Assembly: GCA_017407365.1 (NCBI GenBank)
Contig: JAFQWR010000231.1
Span: forward strand, 1 to 22,356
Source: Clostridia bacterium
GTDB lineage: Bacteria > Bacillota > Clostridia > Christensenellales > HGM11417
Length of the DNA: 22,356 bases
Reading direction: 5' to 3'
Below, piece after piece: positions 7,220 through 16,023 of this stretch. How positions within the stretch are numbered: the stretch's first letter is position 1; each line of letters starts with the position of its first letter. Below the pieces are notes generated by a model. It searched no databases. It saw nothing but the letters and a program-made list of their open reading frames with translations, and was not told where the DNA came from. The translations under genes and the position numbers were made by a program.

Positions 7220-8104
7220 ATGGAAAATACGACGATTCAAAGCAATAACCGCTCCGAAACTGTAAAAAAGGTTACTCATATCGCAACGTATACGATCATC
7301 TACATACTGCTGATCGGCGGTAGCTTAATGATGTTCTTCCCGTATCTGTGGATGGTTATGACCAGCTTAAAAACCAACCCCGAGGCGGCTAACACCCTGC
7401 AGCTTACGCTGTTTCCCAAGGTGTTCCAATGGAAGAACTACGTAGAGGTTTGGCAGAAGGTAGATATTTTAATCGGTCTGAAAAACACCGTTCTGATTGA
7501 GATTTCCGTTATTCCCGTGGGTACGTTTGTAACCGCAATGGCGGCTTTCTCGTTTGCTAAGCTGAAGCTGATCGGAAAGAACTTCTTCCTGCTGCTTTTG
7601 ATGAGCGGCATGATGGTGCCTTATGCGGCGCTTCTGCTTCCGCAGTACCGTGTATTCAGCTCGCTGAACATGATTGATACGCTCTGGCCGTTGATTTTAC
7701 CCGGCTTCTTTGGCAATATCAGCATGATGTTCTTCTTCGTACAGTATATGCGCGGTATCCCCAGCTCGCTGTTTGAGGCGGCAAAGATTGACGGTGCAGG
7801 GTATTTTGCTCAGTACGTCCGCATTATGCTGCCCCTGCTTGGGCCTGCTCTTGCAGCACAGATCGTATTCTGGTTCGTTGGTATCTGGAACGACTATTTT
7901 GCTCCTTCCGTATACCTTTCCGTCAATGAGGAAATGACGCTGCAGGTAATTTTAGGTAAGCTCAATTCCAGCATCGGCACGGGCAACAATCTGCCCCTTG
8001 TCATGGCAGGTGCGGTTCTTTCCAGCTTGCCGCTTTACATTATTTATATTTGTTTCCAACGCTTCTTTATCGAGTCTATGGCCATTACCGGCATCAAGGG
8101 CTGA
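7220..8104 (+). CDS. Carbohydrate ABC transporter permease, MalG-like (CUT1)
   Basis: 294 residues from ATG 7220. The start is supported by AGGAG at 7209-7213, which lies inside the end of the preceding gene; an in-frame TTG at 7205 would lie upstream of that site and is rejected. The first helix (YTIIYILLIGGSLMMFFPYL) leads to the typical MalG-type M-T-S-L-K segment. The EAA loop is at about residue 185 (FEAAKIDGAGYFAQYVRIML). The protein ends in the short cytoplasmic tail typical of this subfamily. It is the second half of the import channel. No ATPase gene follows, so the complex probably uses a shared ATPase encoded elsewhere. Confidence 0.93.
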   Translation: MENTTIQSNNRSETVKKVTHIATYTIIYILLIGGSLMMFFPYLWMVMTSLKTNPEAANTLQLTLFPKVFQWKNYVEVWQKVDILIGLKNTVLIEISVIPVGTFVTAMAAFSFAKLKLIGKNFFLLLLMSGMMVPYAALLLPQYRVFSSLNMIDTLWPLILPGFFGNISMMFFFVQYMRGIPSSLFEAAKIDGAGYFAQYVRIMLPLLGPALAAQIVFWFVGIWNDYFAPSVYLSVNEEMTLQVILGKLNSSIGTGNNLPLVMAGAVLSSLPLYIIYICFQRFFIESMAITGIKG

Positions 8105-8141
8105 TAAACAGCGGAAGAAAATATATAAAAGGAGATTATTT

Positions 8142-10775
8142 ATGAGAAAGAAAATCACAGTGTTTTTTGCTTGCCTCATGATTCTTTGTCTTAGCGTAAC
8201 GGCTACCGCCTTTGCTGCAAAGTACATCGATTATGTGGTAAGTAAAAAAGCCTCCGATGCGCAATTCGATTTCCCCGGAAACTTTTCCGCGCCCGAATTG
8301 ACGATCGATGGCCTTGCCACCGAGGAAGAGTGGCAGAATTCTGATTGGATTGCCGCAATGGGCAAAGACAACAATATGCGTGTGAAATTTTACCGCGGTG
8401 AAAAGGCGCTGTTTGTGTTGTTTGACGTTGTGGATACCAATCTGTTAACCTATGCTGATGAAAACCAGTCGGATAGCGTTAACAAAAGCGATAGCGTAGA
8501 ATTTTATCTTTGCACTGAGGTGGATGCAAGCTCCAAGCCCCAGACGGATGACTATCAGCTGAACTTCACCGTGCACGGATATTCGCGTATCATGCAGGGC
8601 ACCGGCCTTGTTTGGGGTATGCGCAGCACGCTGCTTCTCGATTACGAAATCGTTTACGAGGGTACCTTAGATAACGAGAGCGATATCGACAGCGGTTATA
8701 CCATCGAGCTGATGCTCCCCTACGACCAGCTGGAAATGGAGCCCGGTGATATGGTTGCCTTCTCGCTCGGGCACGTAGAAAAATCCTCCAACCCCCGCAA
8801 TCAGGCAGGTTCAGGCTGGTATGGCTGGAACTACGGCGGCAGCTTTGTAGAGCCTCAGTCGCCCGCTCAGTACGTGGTTCTCGACAAGGATAACAAGATT
8901 TACAAGATGGGTGAACAGCCCGTTGATTCGGTTACGATGATCGGTAACGTTCAGAACTCCATCACCGGCGAAGCAATCGCAGGCGCAAGCGTTAAGATGG
9001 GCTCGTTTACGGCTACGACGGATGCTGCAGGTAAGTACACCTTCACGGATGTTCCCTGCGCAGATTACACCGTGCTTGTTGAGGCAGAGGGTTATTATCA
9101 GGCAATGCTCGAAATCCCCGCAAGCCGCATTAAGCTTTCTAACGGCGGCACGCTCACCGATTACATCAACCTCGTTCCCGATACCGAAGCACCTCCCGCA
9201 ACCAAGCTTACCGGTAAGGTGGTTCTTGGCAGCAAGGCGTTAAAGGGCGCAACCGTTTCCGTTGACGGCACCGAGCTTTCGGCAGTTACCGACGAGCAGG
9301 GCGCATACACGATCGAAAACGTTGCAATCGGCACCGAAAGCATTGTTATTACGGTAGACGCAGAGGGCTATGAGCCTAAGTCTTACAGCTTCTCGCCCTC
9401 CGATTTAACGCCCGGCGGCGTAAGCAAGCTTGCTTCCGTTGATATGCTTCCCTATACCTTTATCGCAGACAACTGGGGTAATCTTAACATGAAGTGGAGC
9501 ATCGCGCACAACGGCACGGGCTACAGCTTTATGTTTGAAAAGAACGGCTCCTTCGACGGTGCAGACTTCATCGAGCTGTTTGTAGATGCAGGCGAAAGCG
9601 GTGCAACAAGAAACAGCACCGACTATCAGTTCATTCTCCGCGGTGACGGCACCTATGCTACCAACCGTTGGAACAATGGCTATAAGGGCGTTGCTATGGG
9701 TGGCGTTGTATATCAGGTAACCTTTACAGGCGGCAAGACCGTTGTTCTGTTTGAGCTTCCCTATGAGGCAATCGGTACCTCTGCATTAGAGGCAATCGGT
9801 ATTTCCATCGGCTCGCTCGGCGGCGGCGTTTGGGTAGGTTGGGGCTACGATGCATACGTAGGCTACAATAATGTTGGCTACGTTGCTCCCGAAATCCCTG
9901 CAGACTATATGCGCTTTGGTCCTGACGGCTCCTTCTACGGTGCTGATAACAACAAGGTTTCGTTAAATGATACCACCGTTAACGGCACGCTGTACGGTGG
10001 CTTAAAGCCCCTTGCAGGCGCTACCGTGAAGCTTATGAACGGTGAAACGGAAGTTGCAACCGCAACGTCCGATGCATCCGGTGCATTCTCCTTTGCTGAC
10101 GTAAAGGTTGGTGAGGAATATGCGTACACCTTAAAGATCACCTCGATGTACGGCGAAGCTACCAAGGCTATTTCCGACAACGAATTGGTTGCAGGCGGTG
10201 TTACCGCTCTCAGCTATGACCTCGCTGCTTATACGCAGATCGGTCCTAAGTTCGGTGCGCTCCGCGTTGGCTTCATTCCCTACGTAGGCCGCTATGCAGA
10301 TGGCTTTATCTTCCGCTTTGTAACCACGGATGCCTTCCTTGCAGGTGACTGCATTGAGTTCTTTATTGATACCAAGGAAAGTGCTACCACGCAGGCAGGT
10401 CGTCAGAATTCTACCGACGACTACCTCATTAAGCTCGGTGCATCCAAAATCGATATGGCGTTTACCTGGAAGGGTGGCGACATCTCCCTTGGCAATTACA
10501 GCTATGCTGTAAATACCGTTGACGAAATCACCACGGTTACCTTCAATCTTCCCTACAGCGCAATCAACGTAACGGCAGAAGAGACAATCGGCGTTACCTT
10601 CGGCGTATGGCAGGAGGACCACGGTGCCGGTGCCGGTTGGGACGGCTGGGGCTATGATGCAGTAGAGGTATTTGGTAACGGTGGCTTCGTTGCTCCCGAA
10701 ATTCCTGCCGACTACGTTCGTATCGCACCCGATAACAGAATCTACGGTGACGTAGACAACAACCCCAACAACTAA
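8142..10775 (+). CDS. Secreted multi-module carbohydrate-binding protein (3 CBM9-like, 3 CarboxypepD_reg-like)
   Basis: 877 residues from ATG 8142, with an AGGAG site 7 nt upstream; longer in-frame starts lie inside the permease gene. A Sec signal peptide ends near A-F-A/A (residue 25), with no lipobox. Modules: CBM9-like 1 (about 45-255), two CarboxypepD_reg-like beta-sandwiches (262-346 and 354-436), CBM9-like 2 (437-600), a third beta-sandwich (608-695), and CBM9-like 3 (696-870). The CBM9-like units share three landmarks: D-x-(V/I)-E-(F/L) near the start, an L-P-Y strand, and an ending G-W-G-Y-D...VAPEIPADY (units 2 and 3) or GWYGWNYGG...EPQSPAQYV (unit 1). The beta-sandwiches share (G/A)ATV...T-D-x-x-G-x-Y-x-F. 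I see no catalytic domain, LPXTG motif, transmembrane anchor or S-layer domain. It probably binds polysaccharide at or near the cell surface. It lies 37 bp after the permease and 30 bp before a GH43 gene, in the same operon. Confidence 0.8.
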   Translation: MRKKITVFFACLMILCLSVTATAFAAKYIDYVVSKKASDAQFDFPGNFSAPELTIDGLATEEEWQNSDWIAAMGKDNNMRVKFYRGEKALFVLFDVVDTNLLTYADENQSDSVNKSDSVEFYLCTEVDASSKPQTDDYQLNFTVHGYSRIMQGTGLVWGMRSTLLLDYEIVYEGTLDNESDIDSGYTIELMLPYDQLEMEPGDMVAFSLGHVEKSSNPRNQAGSGWYGWNYGGSFVEPQSPAQYVVLDKDNKIYKMGEQPVDSVTMIGNVQNSITGEAIAGASVKMGSFTATTDAAGKYTFTDVPCADYTVLVEAEGYYQAMLEIPASRIKLSNGGTLTDYINLVPDTEAPPATKLTGKVVLGSKALKGATVSVDGTELSAVTDEQGAYTIENVAIGTESIVITVDAEGYEPKSYSFSPSDLTPGGVSKLASVDMLPYTFIADNWGNLNMKWSIAHNGTGYSFMFEKNGSFDGADFIELFVDAGESGATRNSTDYQFILRGDGTYATNRWNNGYKGVAMGGVVYQVTFTGGKTVVLFELPYEAIGTSALEAIGISIGSLGGGVWVGWGYDAYVGYNNVGYVAPEIPADYMRFGPDGSFYGADNNKVSLNDTTVNGTLYGGLKPLAGATVKLMNGETEVATATSDASGAFSFADVKVGEEYAYTLKITSMYGEATKAISDNELVAGGVTALSYDLAAYTQIGPKFGALRVGFIPYVGRYADGFIFRFVTTDAFLAGDCIEFFIDTKESATTQAGRQNSTDDYLIKLGASKIDMAFTWKGGDISLGNYSYAVNTVDEITTVTFNLPYSAINVTAEETIGVTFGVWQEDHGAGAGWDGWGYDAVEVFGNGGFVAPEIPADYVRIAPDNRIYGDVDNNPNN

Positions 10776-10805
10776 GGCGAATAACGGAAAAGGAGATTAT
10801 CAATA

Positions 10806-13235
10806 ATGAAAAAACGTAATTTATTGACATGTTTAACCGTATTTTGCCTGATTTTGGTTTTATCGTTTACTGCCTGCGGCGGTCCGAAGCCCGGTCCTCA
10901 GGATAAGCCCGATGAAAACAATAATTTGGGTAAAACGGAATATAACCCCATCACCTACGACAACGTTGCCAACAACGCCTTCATTAACGGTGAAGATGCC
11001 GCCATTGAAGGTCAGTGGGCAGGCTACGGCATGGGCGACCCCTACATTCTGCGTTATAACGGTATGTACTATCTGTACGTATCCTCGTTAGACAGCGAAT
11101 ACGGCGTACGCGGCTGGAAATCTGAAAACCTTGTTCATTGGGTTCCCTGTCAGGGCGCAGGCCTTGCTAAGGGCTACGTCAGCCAGGATGCTATCACAGC
11201 AGCAGCTTATGCTCCTGAGGTTTATTACTGGAACGGAACCTTCTATATGTATACCTCTCCCGCAGGTGCAGGTCACTACGTATTAACGGCTCCCACGCCC
11301 GAGGGTCCCTTCACGCAGGCAACCGAAAACTTCGGTCACTATATCGACGGCTCGGTATTTATTGATGACGATGAGTCGATGTACTTCTTAGAGGCACACG
11401 GCAGCGGTATCCGTTATGCAGCTATGCAGGATATGCTGACGGTTGGCAATGCACGTGCAATCGGCAACACCACTATCGGTAGCTGGACGGAGGGTGCATA
11501 CCTTCTGAAGCGTGACGGCAAATATTACCTCACCTATACCGGTCAGCACGTTGCTTCCGACGGCTACAAGATTGCTTATTCCGTTTCGGATGAGGCTGTT
11601 AAGGGCTATTCCTACGGTGCAGAGGCAATGCTTGCGCTCAATACCGAGGGCACGATGAAGGGTATCGGTCACTCCGCTACCGTTATGGGCCCCGATATGG
11701 ATAGCTACTATTTAAGCTACCACATCTTAAACAGCTCCGGCGGCCCCAACCGCTCTTATGCACTCGACAGACTGCTGTTCAACGGTGAGCAGATGACGGT
11801 CAGCATCAATGAAACCGGCTCTATCGCTCCCGCAATGCCCGCATTCAGTGCAAACGGCACGGACGCTCTCGTTAATCTTGCAAAGGGTGTTTATGGCACC
11901 GAGCAGAAGCACGAGGCAAACTTCACCGCTGAGTTCAACTTCAAGGGTGAAGGCGTAGAGGTTGACGTTGCTTACGTGGATGCAGACAATAAGATTTACG
12001 TTACCGTTGATTACGCTGCAAAGGAAATCGTTCTGATGCAGAAGGCAAACGGTGTTGATACCGAGATTGCAAGAGGTACGCTGGTGAACAGCTTCGATCC
12101 CAATGCAATGCACACCGTACGCATCGCTCACCGCGACGGTAAGATGGATGTATACTTCGATAATCTGTGCAAGATCGACAATGCTTCCGTTACTGCAAAG
12201 GCAGGCGCTATCGCTATCGCCAATGCAACCGAAATCGGCTACGTTGCATTCTCTAACGTAGCAATGGGTATGAGCGATCAGCTCGAGTATAAGCAGGCAG
12301 ACACCATGATCGGTGCTGTTACCTATACCCCCGCACTTTCCAAGCTGGAAAGCTCTTCCGTAAGCTTTGTAGAAGAGGAATGCGTTTATGTTGGCGCAGG
12401 TCAGATGAGCCTCAGCAAGGGCGAGTATGCAACCTATCTTGTAAACGTTAAGGAAGACGGCTTCTACGGCTTAGAAATGGTATATCCCACCGAAATGGGT
12501 GGCACCAAGATTGGTGTACGCTTAAACGGCGGCGATGTATACAGAGTAACCCTTCCCGCTGTTCAGACCGCTGATCTGTACGTGCGTGCGCTTGTTACCG
12601 AGTTTGATATGGAAGCAGGTGTAAACGAGGTTACCTTAGAGGCTGTTGAAGCGTTCGATTACGTAAGCTTTGGCTTTGTAAAGACGGCAAAGGTTAACCC
12701 CTTATACGAGGATTCTCTTGAAAACTACGTAGAAAAGGGTGCAGACTACCAGACGCTCTGGAAGATTCGTGACGGTGCGCACTTTGTAAAGGCAAACACG
12801 CGCAGTCTGCTGTACTTCGGTGATAATACGCTCACCGATTACACCGTTACCGTAGAGATGAAGTTCAACGGCTCTGCAGGTCAGGCATCCGCAGGCTTAA
12901 TTCTGCGTGCTGACGATTACGCAGCTTCCTCGCACGACGATTATACGAGTATCCAAGGCTACTACGTATATGTGAAGGAATCCGTTGTAGGTATCGAAAG
13001 ATTGAATTACTTCGATTCCAACACCTCCTTCGACCTCGGTGTACGTGAAACCGCAGTAGACACCTGGTTTACCTTGAAGGTTACTGTTAAGCAGAATACG
13101 ATTATGGTTTATGTCAACGACGAGTTGATTTTGAACAAGGCAGATTCCTTAGCGTTTGTTTCGGGTAGATTCGGTCTTTACACCAACGGTGCATCTGTAT
13201 ACTATCGCAACTTAAAGATTGAGCCCGCGGCTTAA
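10806..13235 (+). CDS. Glycoside hydrolase family 43 lipoprotein (first of three)
   Basis: 809 residues from ATG 10806, AGGAG upstream, 30 bp after the preceding gene. The lipobox F-T-A-C gives lipidation at C24. The five-bladed beta-propeller of GH43 spans about 65-345. Its three catalytic acids are visible: base D78 (GMGDPYI), pKa-modulating D181 (YIDGSVFIDDD) and acid E229 (WTEGAYLLK). H289 in GIGHSA fits the conserved GH43 active-centre His. After the propeller come a beta-sandwich (about 355-490), a CBM6-like part (505-640) and a C-terminal LamG/DUF1080-like domain (650-809) with GLILRADDY and GYYVYVKE. GH43 enzymes are inverting and act on arabinose-, xylose- or galactose-containing glycans; the exact activity is not readable. 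It closes the transporter operon before the terminator at 13306-13345, linking degradation at the surface to uptake. Confidence 0.9.
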   Translation: MKKRNLLTCLTVFCLILVLSFTACGGPKPGPQDKPDENNNLGKTEYNPITYDNVANNAFINGEDAAIEGQWAGYGMGDPYILRYNGMYYLYVSSLDSEYGVRGWKSENLVHWVPCQGAGLAKGYVSQDAITAAAYAPEVYYWNGTFYMYTSPAGAGHYVLTAPTPEGPFTQATENFGHYIDGSVFIDDDESMYFLEAHGSGIRYAAMQDMLTVGNARAIGNTTIGSWTEGAYLLKRDGKYYLTYTGQHVASDGYKIAYSVSDEAVKGYSYGAEAMLALNTEGTMKGIGHSATVMGPDMDSYYLSYHILNSSGGPNRSYALDRLLFNGEQMTVSINETGSIAPAMPAFSANGTDALVNLAKGVYGTEQKHEANFTAEFNFKGEGVEVDVAYVDADNKIYVTVDYAAKEIVLMQKANGVDTEIARGTLVNSFDPNAMHTVRIAHRDGKMDVYFDNLCKIDNASVTAKAGAIAIANATEIGYVAFSNVAMGMSDQLEYKQADTMIGAVTYTPALSKLESSSVSFVEEECVYVGAGQMSLSKGEYATYLVNVKEDGFYGLEMVYPTEMGGTKIGVRLNGGDVYRVTLPAVQTADLYVRALVTEFDMEAGVNEVTLEAVEAFDYVSFGFVKTAKVNPLYEDSLENYVEKGADYQTLWKIRDGAHFVKANTRSLLYFGDNTLTDYTVTVEMKFNGSAGQASAGLILRADDYAASSHDDYTSIQGYYVYVKESVVGIERLNYFDSNTSFDLGVRETAVDTWFTLKVTVKQNTIMVYVNDELILNKADSLAFVSGRFGLYTNGASVYYRNLKIEPAA

Positions 13236-13248
13236 TTCTGATTATTCC

Positions 13249-13269
13249 GGCGGCGGTTTATCCGCCGCC
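13249..13269 (+). repeat. GC-rich perfect hairpin downstream of the first GH43 gene
   Basis: GGCGGCGG (13249-13256) and CCGCCGCC (13262-13269) pair perfectly around TTTAT. There is no T-tract, so it is not itself a terminator. It may protect the 3' end of the operon mRNA, or support the terminator 37 bp further on. Confidence 0.65.
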
Positions 13270-13305
13270 AAACCTGCTAACCCCTTTTGGGGCGCTTGAA
13301 CGCCG

Positions 13306-13345
13306 GCAGGGGCTTCATCTACGGATTGACGCCCCTGCTTTTTTT
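13306..13345 (+). terminator. Rho-independent terminator after the transporter/GH43 operon
   Basis: GCAGGGGC (13306-13313) pairs with GCCCCTGC (13331-13338) around a 17-nt loop and is followed by seven Ts (13339-13345). CCTGC at 13273-13277 could pair with the 5' arm GCAGG (13306-13310), so an alternative fold that weakens termination is possible (inference). Confidence 0.75.
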
Positions 13346-13383
13346 CAAAATAGCGTAAAAGATACTGCTACCTGTTTTTTACC

Positions 13384-13406
13384 GCAAAACGGAGCCTCCG
13401 CTTTGC
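13384..13406. repeat. Inverted repeat upstream of the second GH43 gene
   Basis: GCAAAACGGAG (13384-13394) and CTCCGCTTTGC (13396-13406) are inverted with one mismatch around a single base. It could be an operator or a leader hairpin. No T-tract follows. Confidence 0.4.
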
Positions 13407-13436
13407 TAAGCAATACATATCTCAATTCAGAAAACA

Positions 13437-13459
13437 AAGCAAGAAGCTTATGCTTGCTT
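13437..13459. repeat. Inverted repeat AAGCAAG-N9-CTTGCTT
   Basis: Perfect 7-bp arms at 13437-13443 and 13453-13459, about 43 bp before the ATG of the second GH43 gene. It could be an operator or a leader hairpin. Confidence 0.4.
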
Positions 13460-13463
13460 ATCC

Positions 13464-13493
13464 AATAAATCATAACAGAATAAATCATAACAG
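13464..13493 (+). repeat. Tandem 15-bp duplication before the second GH43 gene
   Basis: AATAAATCATAACAG occurs twice in direct succession (13464-13478 and 13479-13493). The second copy runs into the AGAGG site that precedes ATG 13502. Confidence 0.85.
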
Positions 13494-13501
13494 AGGTTTT
13501 T

Positions 13502-15964
13502 ATGAAAAAAAACTACACGTTAATTGCTTTACTTAGCGTTCTGATGCTTTTTACAAGCGCTTGTAACGACAAAACGCCCTCTAACGAAAACGGCTTTCCC
13601 GATGTCAGCTACGACGCATCCACGCGCGTGGCTATGAATGAGGGGGAGCAGAGCTATACGTTTGCTCCCACCGACTATTACGAAAACTTCATTCAAGTAG
13701 ACACGCGCGATAGCATTGGTGACCCGTTTGTTATGCGCTACGACGGTAAATACTATCTGTATCCCTCCTGCTTTACGGGTGCTAAACTGTACGTGTATGT
13801 TTCGGACGATATGATAAACTGGAAGCGTCACGGCGTTATCGTAGAGGAGGCTGACGGCACCTCAGACAACGCGTATGCGCCCGAGGTGGTCTATTATAAG
13901 GGCTACTTTTATCTTTGCGAATCGCAAAACGGCTCGGGACATTACATTTTCCGAAGCGAAAGCCCCTTGGGCCCGTTTGAGAGAGTATCCGAAAAAATCG
14001 GTAAGGGTATCGATGGCGATTTCTTTTTGGATGATGACGGCTCGCTCTATTTCCTGCATACCAGCATGACCACAGCGCTTAGCTATGCAAAGGTAAACGA
14101 TATCACAAGCAGTAATACCTCAGAGATGATGGGTACCTCGCGCGGAATTGCCAATGCCAACCTCAACGGCTGGACAGAGGGCCCCAATATCTTTAAGCGC
14201 GGTGATTATTATTACCTCACCTACACGGGCAATCACGTAAGCAGCTGGGGCTATCGCGTTGGATATTCCTACGTAAAGGATGTGCTTGATTTTGATGCTT
14301 TTCAGCAGACAGACGATTATATCACGCTGATTTCCACCGATACGCAAAACAGCGCAATGGGGCATTCCAGCAACTTTGTCGGCCCCAATCTGGATAGCAT
14401 CTACACGGCGTTTCACAGCCATCGCAACAGCGGTCGCAGATACAATTTAACGCAGTATCTCACCAGTAATTCTCAGCTGTTTGCAAACGGCTTCTGTGAT
14501 TATCAAACGGCAATGCCTGCCCAGCCCGACTATTCCGCATACGGTAAGGAAGCCCTGTTAACCTCGGGCGGCTACAGCTACACGGATGCGCGCACGGAAT
14601 CGCTCTTTACCGCAGAATTAAACTTTAAGATTCCCAATGGAGATAGCGGCTCCGTAATCGTTGGCAGAAAATCTGCTACGGAATACGTGGAAATTGCTCT
14701 TGCAAACGATACGCTTTCGGTTATCTCTCATAACGGCAATTCTTCTACCACGCTCGCTTCTGCATCGGTAGGTAGCGGCAACAACTATCAAGCGCTCAAT
14801 ATCATCCGTGTGGAAAACGGTGCAGACCGTTGCTTCATCTCGTATAACAATATGCGTAAAATCACGCTGAATGCGCCCCTTCCCTCGGGTGCAATCGGCT
14901 ACGGAAATGCGCTTACCGCTTGCTCTACCTCTTTCTCTAACGACAGCTTCGGCACCTCCGATTTTGAGTCTGTTAAAAATCTGCCTGCCTCCTTCCCTGC
15001 GCACACCTATCTTAAGGGTGAAAACAGAGGCTTTTCTATTGCAAATGCAAAGGTAACAAAGGGCGGCGTCCGTCAGGGCGAAAGACAGAATATTGAGCAG
15101 ACCGATTTGTATAATGCCGTAATTCTTGACACCAAGGAGGATTACGTAAAATACGCGGTCAATGCGGGCAAAAACGGCTGGTATTACCTCAATGCAATGG
15201 TAACGGAGGAATGCAAGGGCTCTGTTTTAGAGGCAGTGGTCGACGAATCTGAAATCACCAAGCTGCAGGTGCCCCGTATCACGTACAATAAAGAGGGGTA
15301 TACGCTTGTCAATCTGGGCAGAGTGTATTTAGAGGAGGGTCAGCACACCTTAAAAATCCGCCTCTACAACGGTAAGCTTAAGGTGGCAAGCTTCCAGATG
15401 ACCGCCTTTGCGGAAAGCACGGGCAGCTTTACCAGCAAATTAGACAAAGAAGAAAACCTGTTTACCTCCCGTAGGGGCAATTATTCCTTTGACGGCGGTC
15501 TTGTTACCTCCCACACATCCGACGTTTTCCTCACGGGCGGTAGTCTTGGCGGTTGGATGAATTATGAGCTGTCGGCTGACATTCAGCTTTTAGACGGTGC
15601 CAAAAAGGGCGGTATTGTTGTACGTGCAAAGAATTATTCCTATCATAAGGAGCAAACGGTATATTCCTTCCAGGGCTATTATATCGAAATAACCCCCTTT
15701 ATGATTTCGGTCAGTAAGTACAATTACGGCTACGAAAACTATTATATCACAAGCTTAACGTCAGAGGATGGCGGAAGCCTGTTTGCCGTGGGCAGAGTGA
15801 ATAACGTTAAGGTGCGTGTAAAGGACAATACGATAACGCTTTACGTAAACGGTGAGGAGCTGACCACGGTGACCGATCCGCACGCCTTCTATGACGGACA
15901 GTTTGGCTTTTATACCGAAAACTCCGCATTCAGGTTCAGCAACGTTGTTTATACCGAGCTTTGA
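13502..15964 (+). CDS. Glycoside hydrolase family 43 lipoprotein (second of three)
   Basis: 820 residues from ATG 13502, with a modest AGAGG site. The lipobox T-S-A-C gives lipidation at C21. The GH43 propeller spans about 60-350, with base D74 (SIGDPFV), D171 (GIDGDFFLDDD) and acid E226 (WTEGPNIFK). His in MGHSSNFVGP fits the GH43 active-centre His. Downstream lie a beta-sandwich, then a CBM-like region starting near TYLKGENRGFS and GGVRQGERQ, and a C-terminal LamG/DUF1080-like domain with GGIVVRAKNYSYHKEQ and GYYIEI. It resembles the third GH43 protein more closely than the first: TYLKGENRGFS and the following GGVR motif are shared only by the second and third. It probably trims side chains or short oligosaccharides at the cell surface; substrate unassigned. 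It is followed after 59 bp by the third copy. Confidence 0.9.
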   Translation: MKKNYTLIALLSVLMLFTSACNDKTPSNENGFPDVSYDASTRVAMNEGEQSYTFAPTDYYENFIQVDTRDSIGDPFVMRYDGKYYLYPSCFTGAKLYVYVSDDMINWKRHGVIVEEADGTSDNAYAPEVVYYKGYFYLCESQNGSGHYIFRSESPLGPFERVSEKIGKGIDGDFFLDDDGSLYFLHTSMTTALSYAKVNDITSSNTSEMMGTSRGIANANLNGWTEGPNIFKRGDYYYLTYTGNHVSSWGYRVGYSYVKDVLDFDAFQQTDDYITLISTDTQNSAMGHSSNFVGPNLDSIYTAFHSHRNSGRRYNLTQYLTSNSQLFANGFCDYQTAMPAQPDYSAYGKEALLTSGGYSYTDARTESLFTAELNFKIPNGDSGSVIVGRKSATEYVEIALANDTLSVISHNGNSSTTLASASVGSGNNYQALNIIRVENGADRCFISYNNMRKITLNAPLPSGAIGYGNALTACSTSFSNDSFGTSDFESVKNLPASFPAHTYLKGENRGFSIANAKVTKGGVRQGERQNIEQTDLYNAVILDTKEDYVKYAVNAGKNGWYYLNAMVTEECKGSVLEAVVDESEITKLQVPRITYNKEGYTLVNLGRVYLEEGQHTLKIRLYNGKLKVASFQMTAFAESTGSFTSKLDKEENLFTSRRGNYSFDGGLVTSHTSDVFLTGGSLGGWMNYELSADIQLLDGAKKGGIVVRAKNYSYHKEQTVYSFQGYYIEITPFMISVSKYNYGYENYYITSLTSEDGGSLFAVGRVNNVKVRVKDNTITLYVNGEELTTVTDPHAFYDGQFGFYTENSAFRFSNVVYTEL

Positions 15965-16023
15965 TGCTTTTTGAAAAAGCACTGTGCCTGAGCGGAAGCA
16001 GTCTTTATCAAAAGGAGAGTATG

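Larger units (their letters stand above)
13236..13501. other. Intergenic region with several inverted repeats between two GH43 genes
   Basis: 266 bp. It holds a GC hairpin (13249-13269), a small CCCC/GGGG hairpin (13281-13292), the terminator (13306-13345), an inverted repeat with one mismatch (13384-13406), another inverted repeat (13437-13459) and a 15-bp tandem duplication (13464-13493). I find no good -35/-10 pair, so the downstream genes may depend on read-through or on a weaker promoter. Confidence 0.65.

Noticed and set aside
9022..9243. 73-codon frame inside the multi-CBM gene
   Set aside because: Alternate frame of a clear coding region; no independent start signals.
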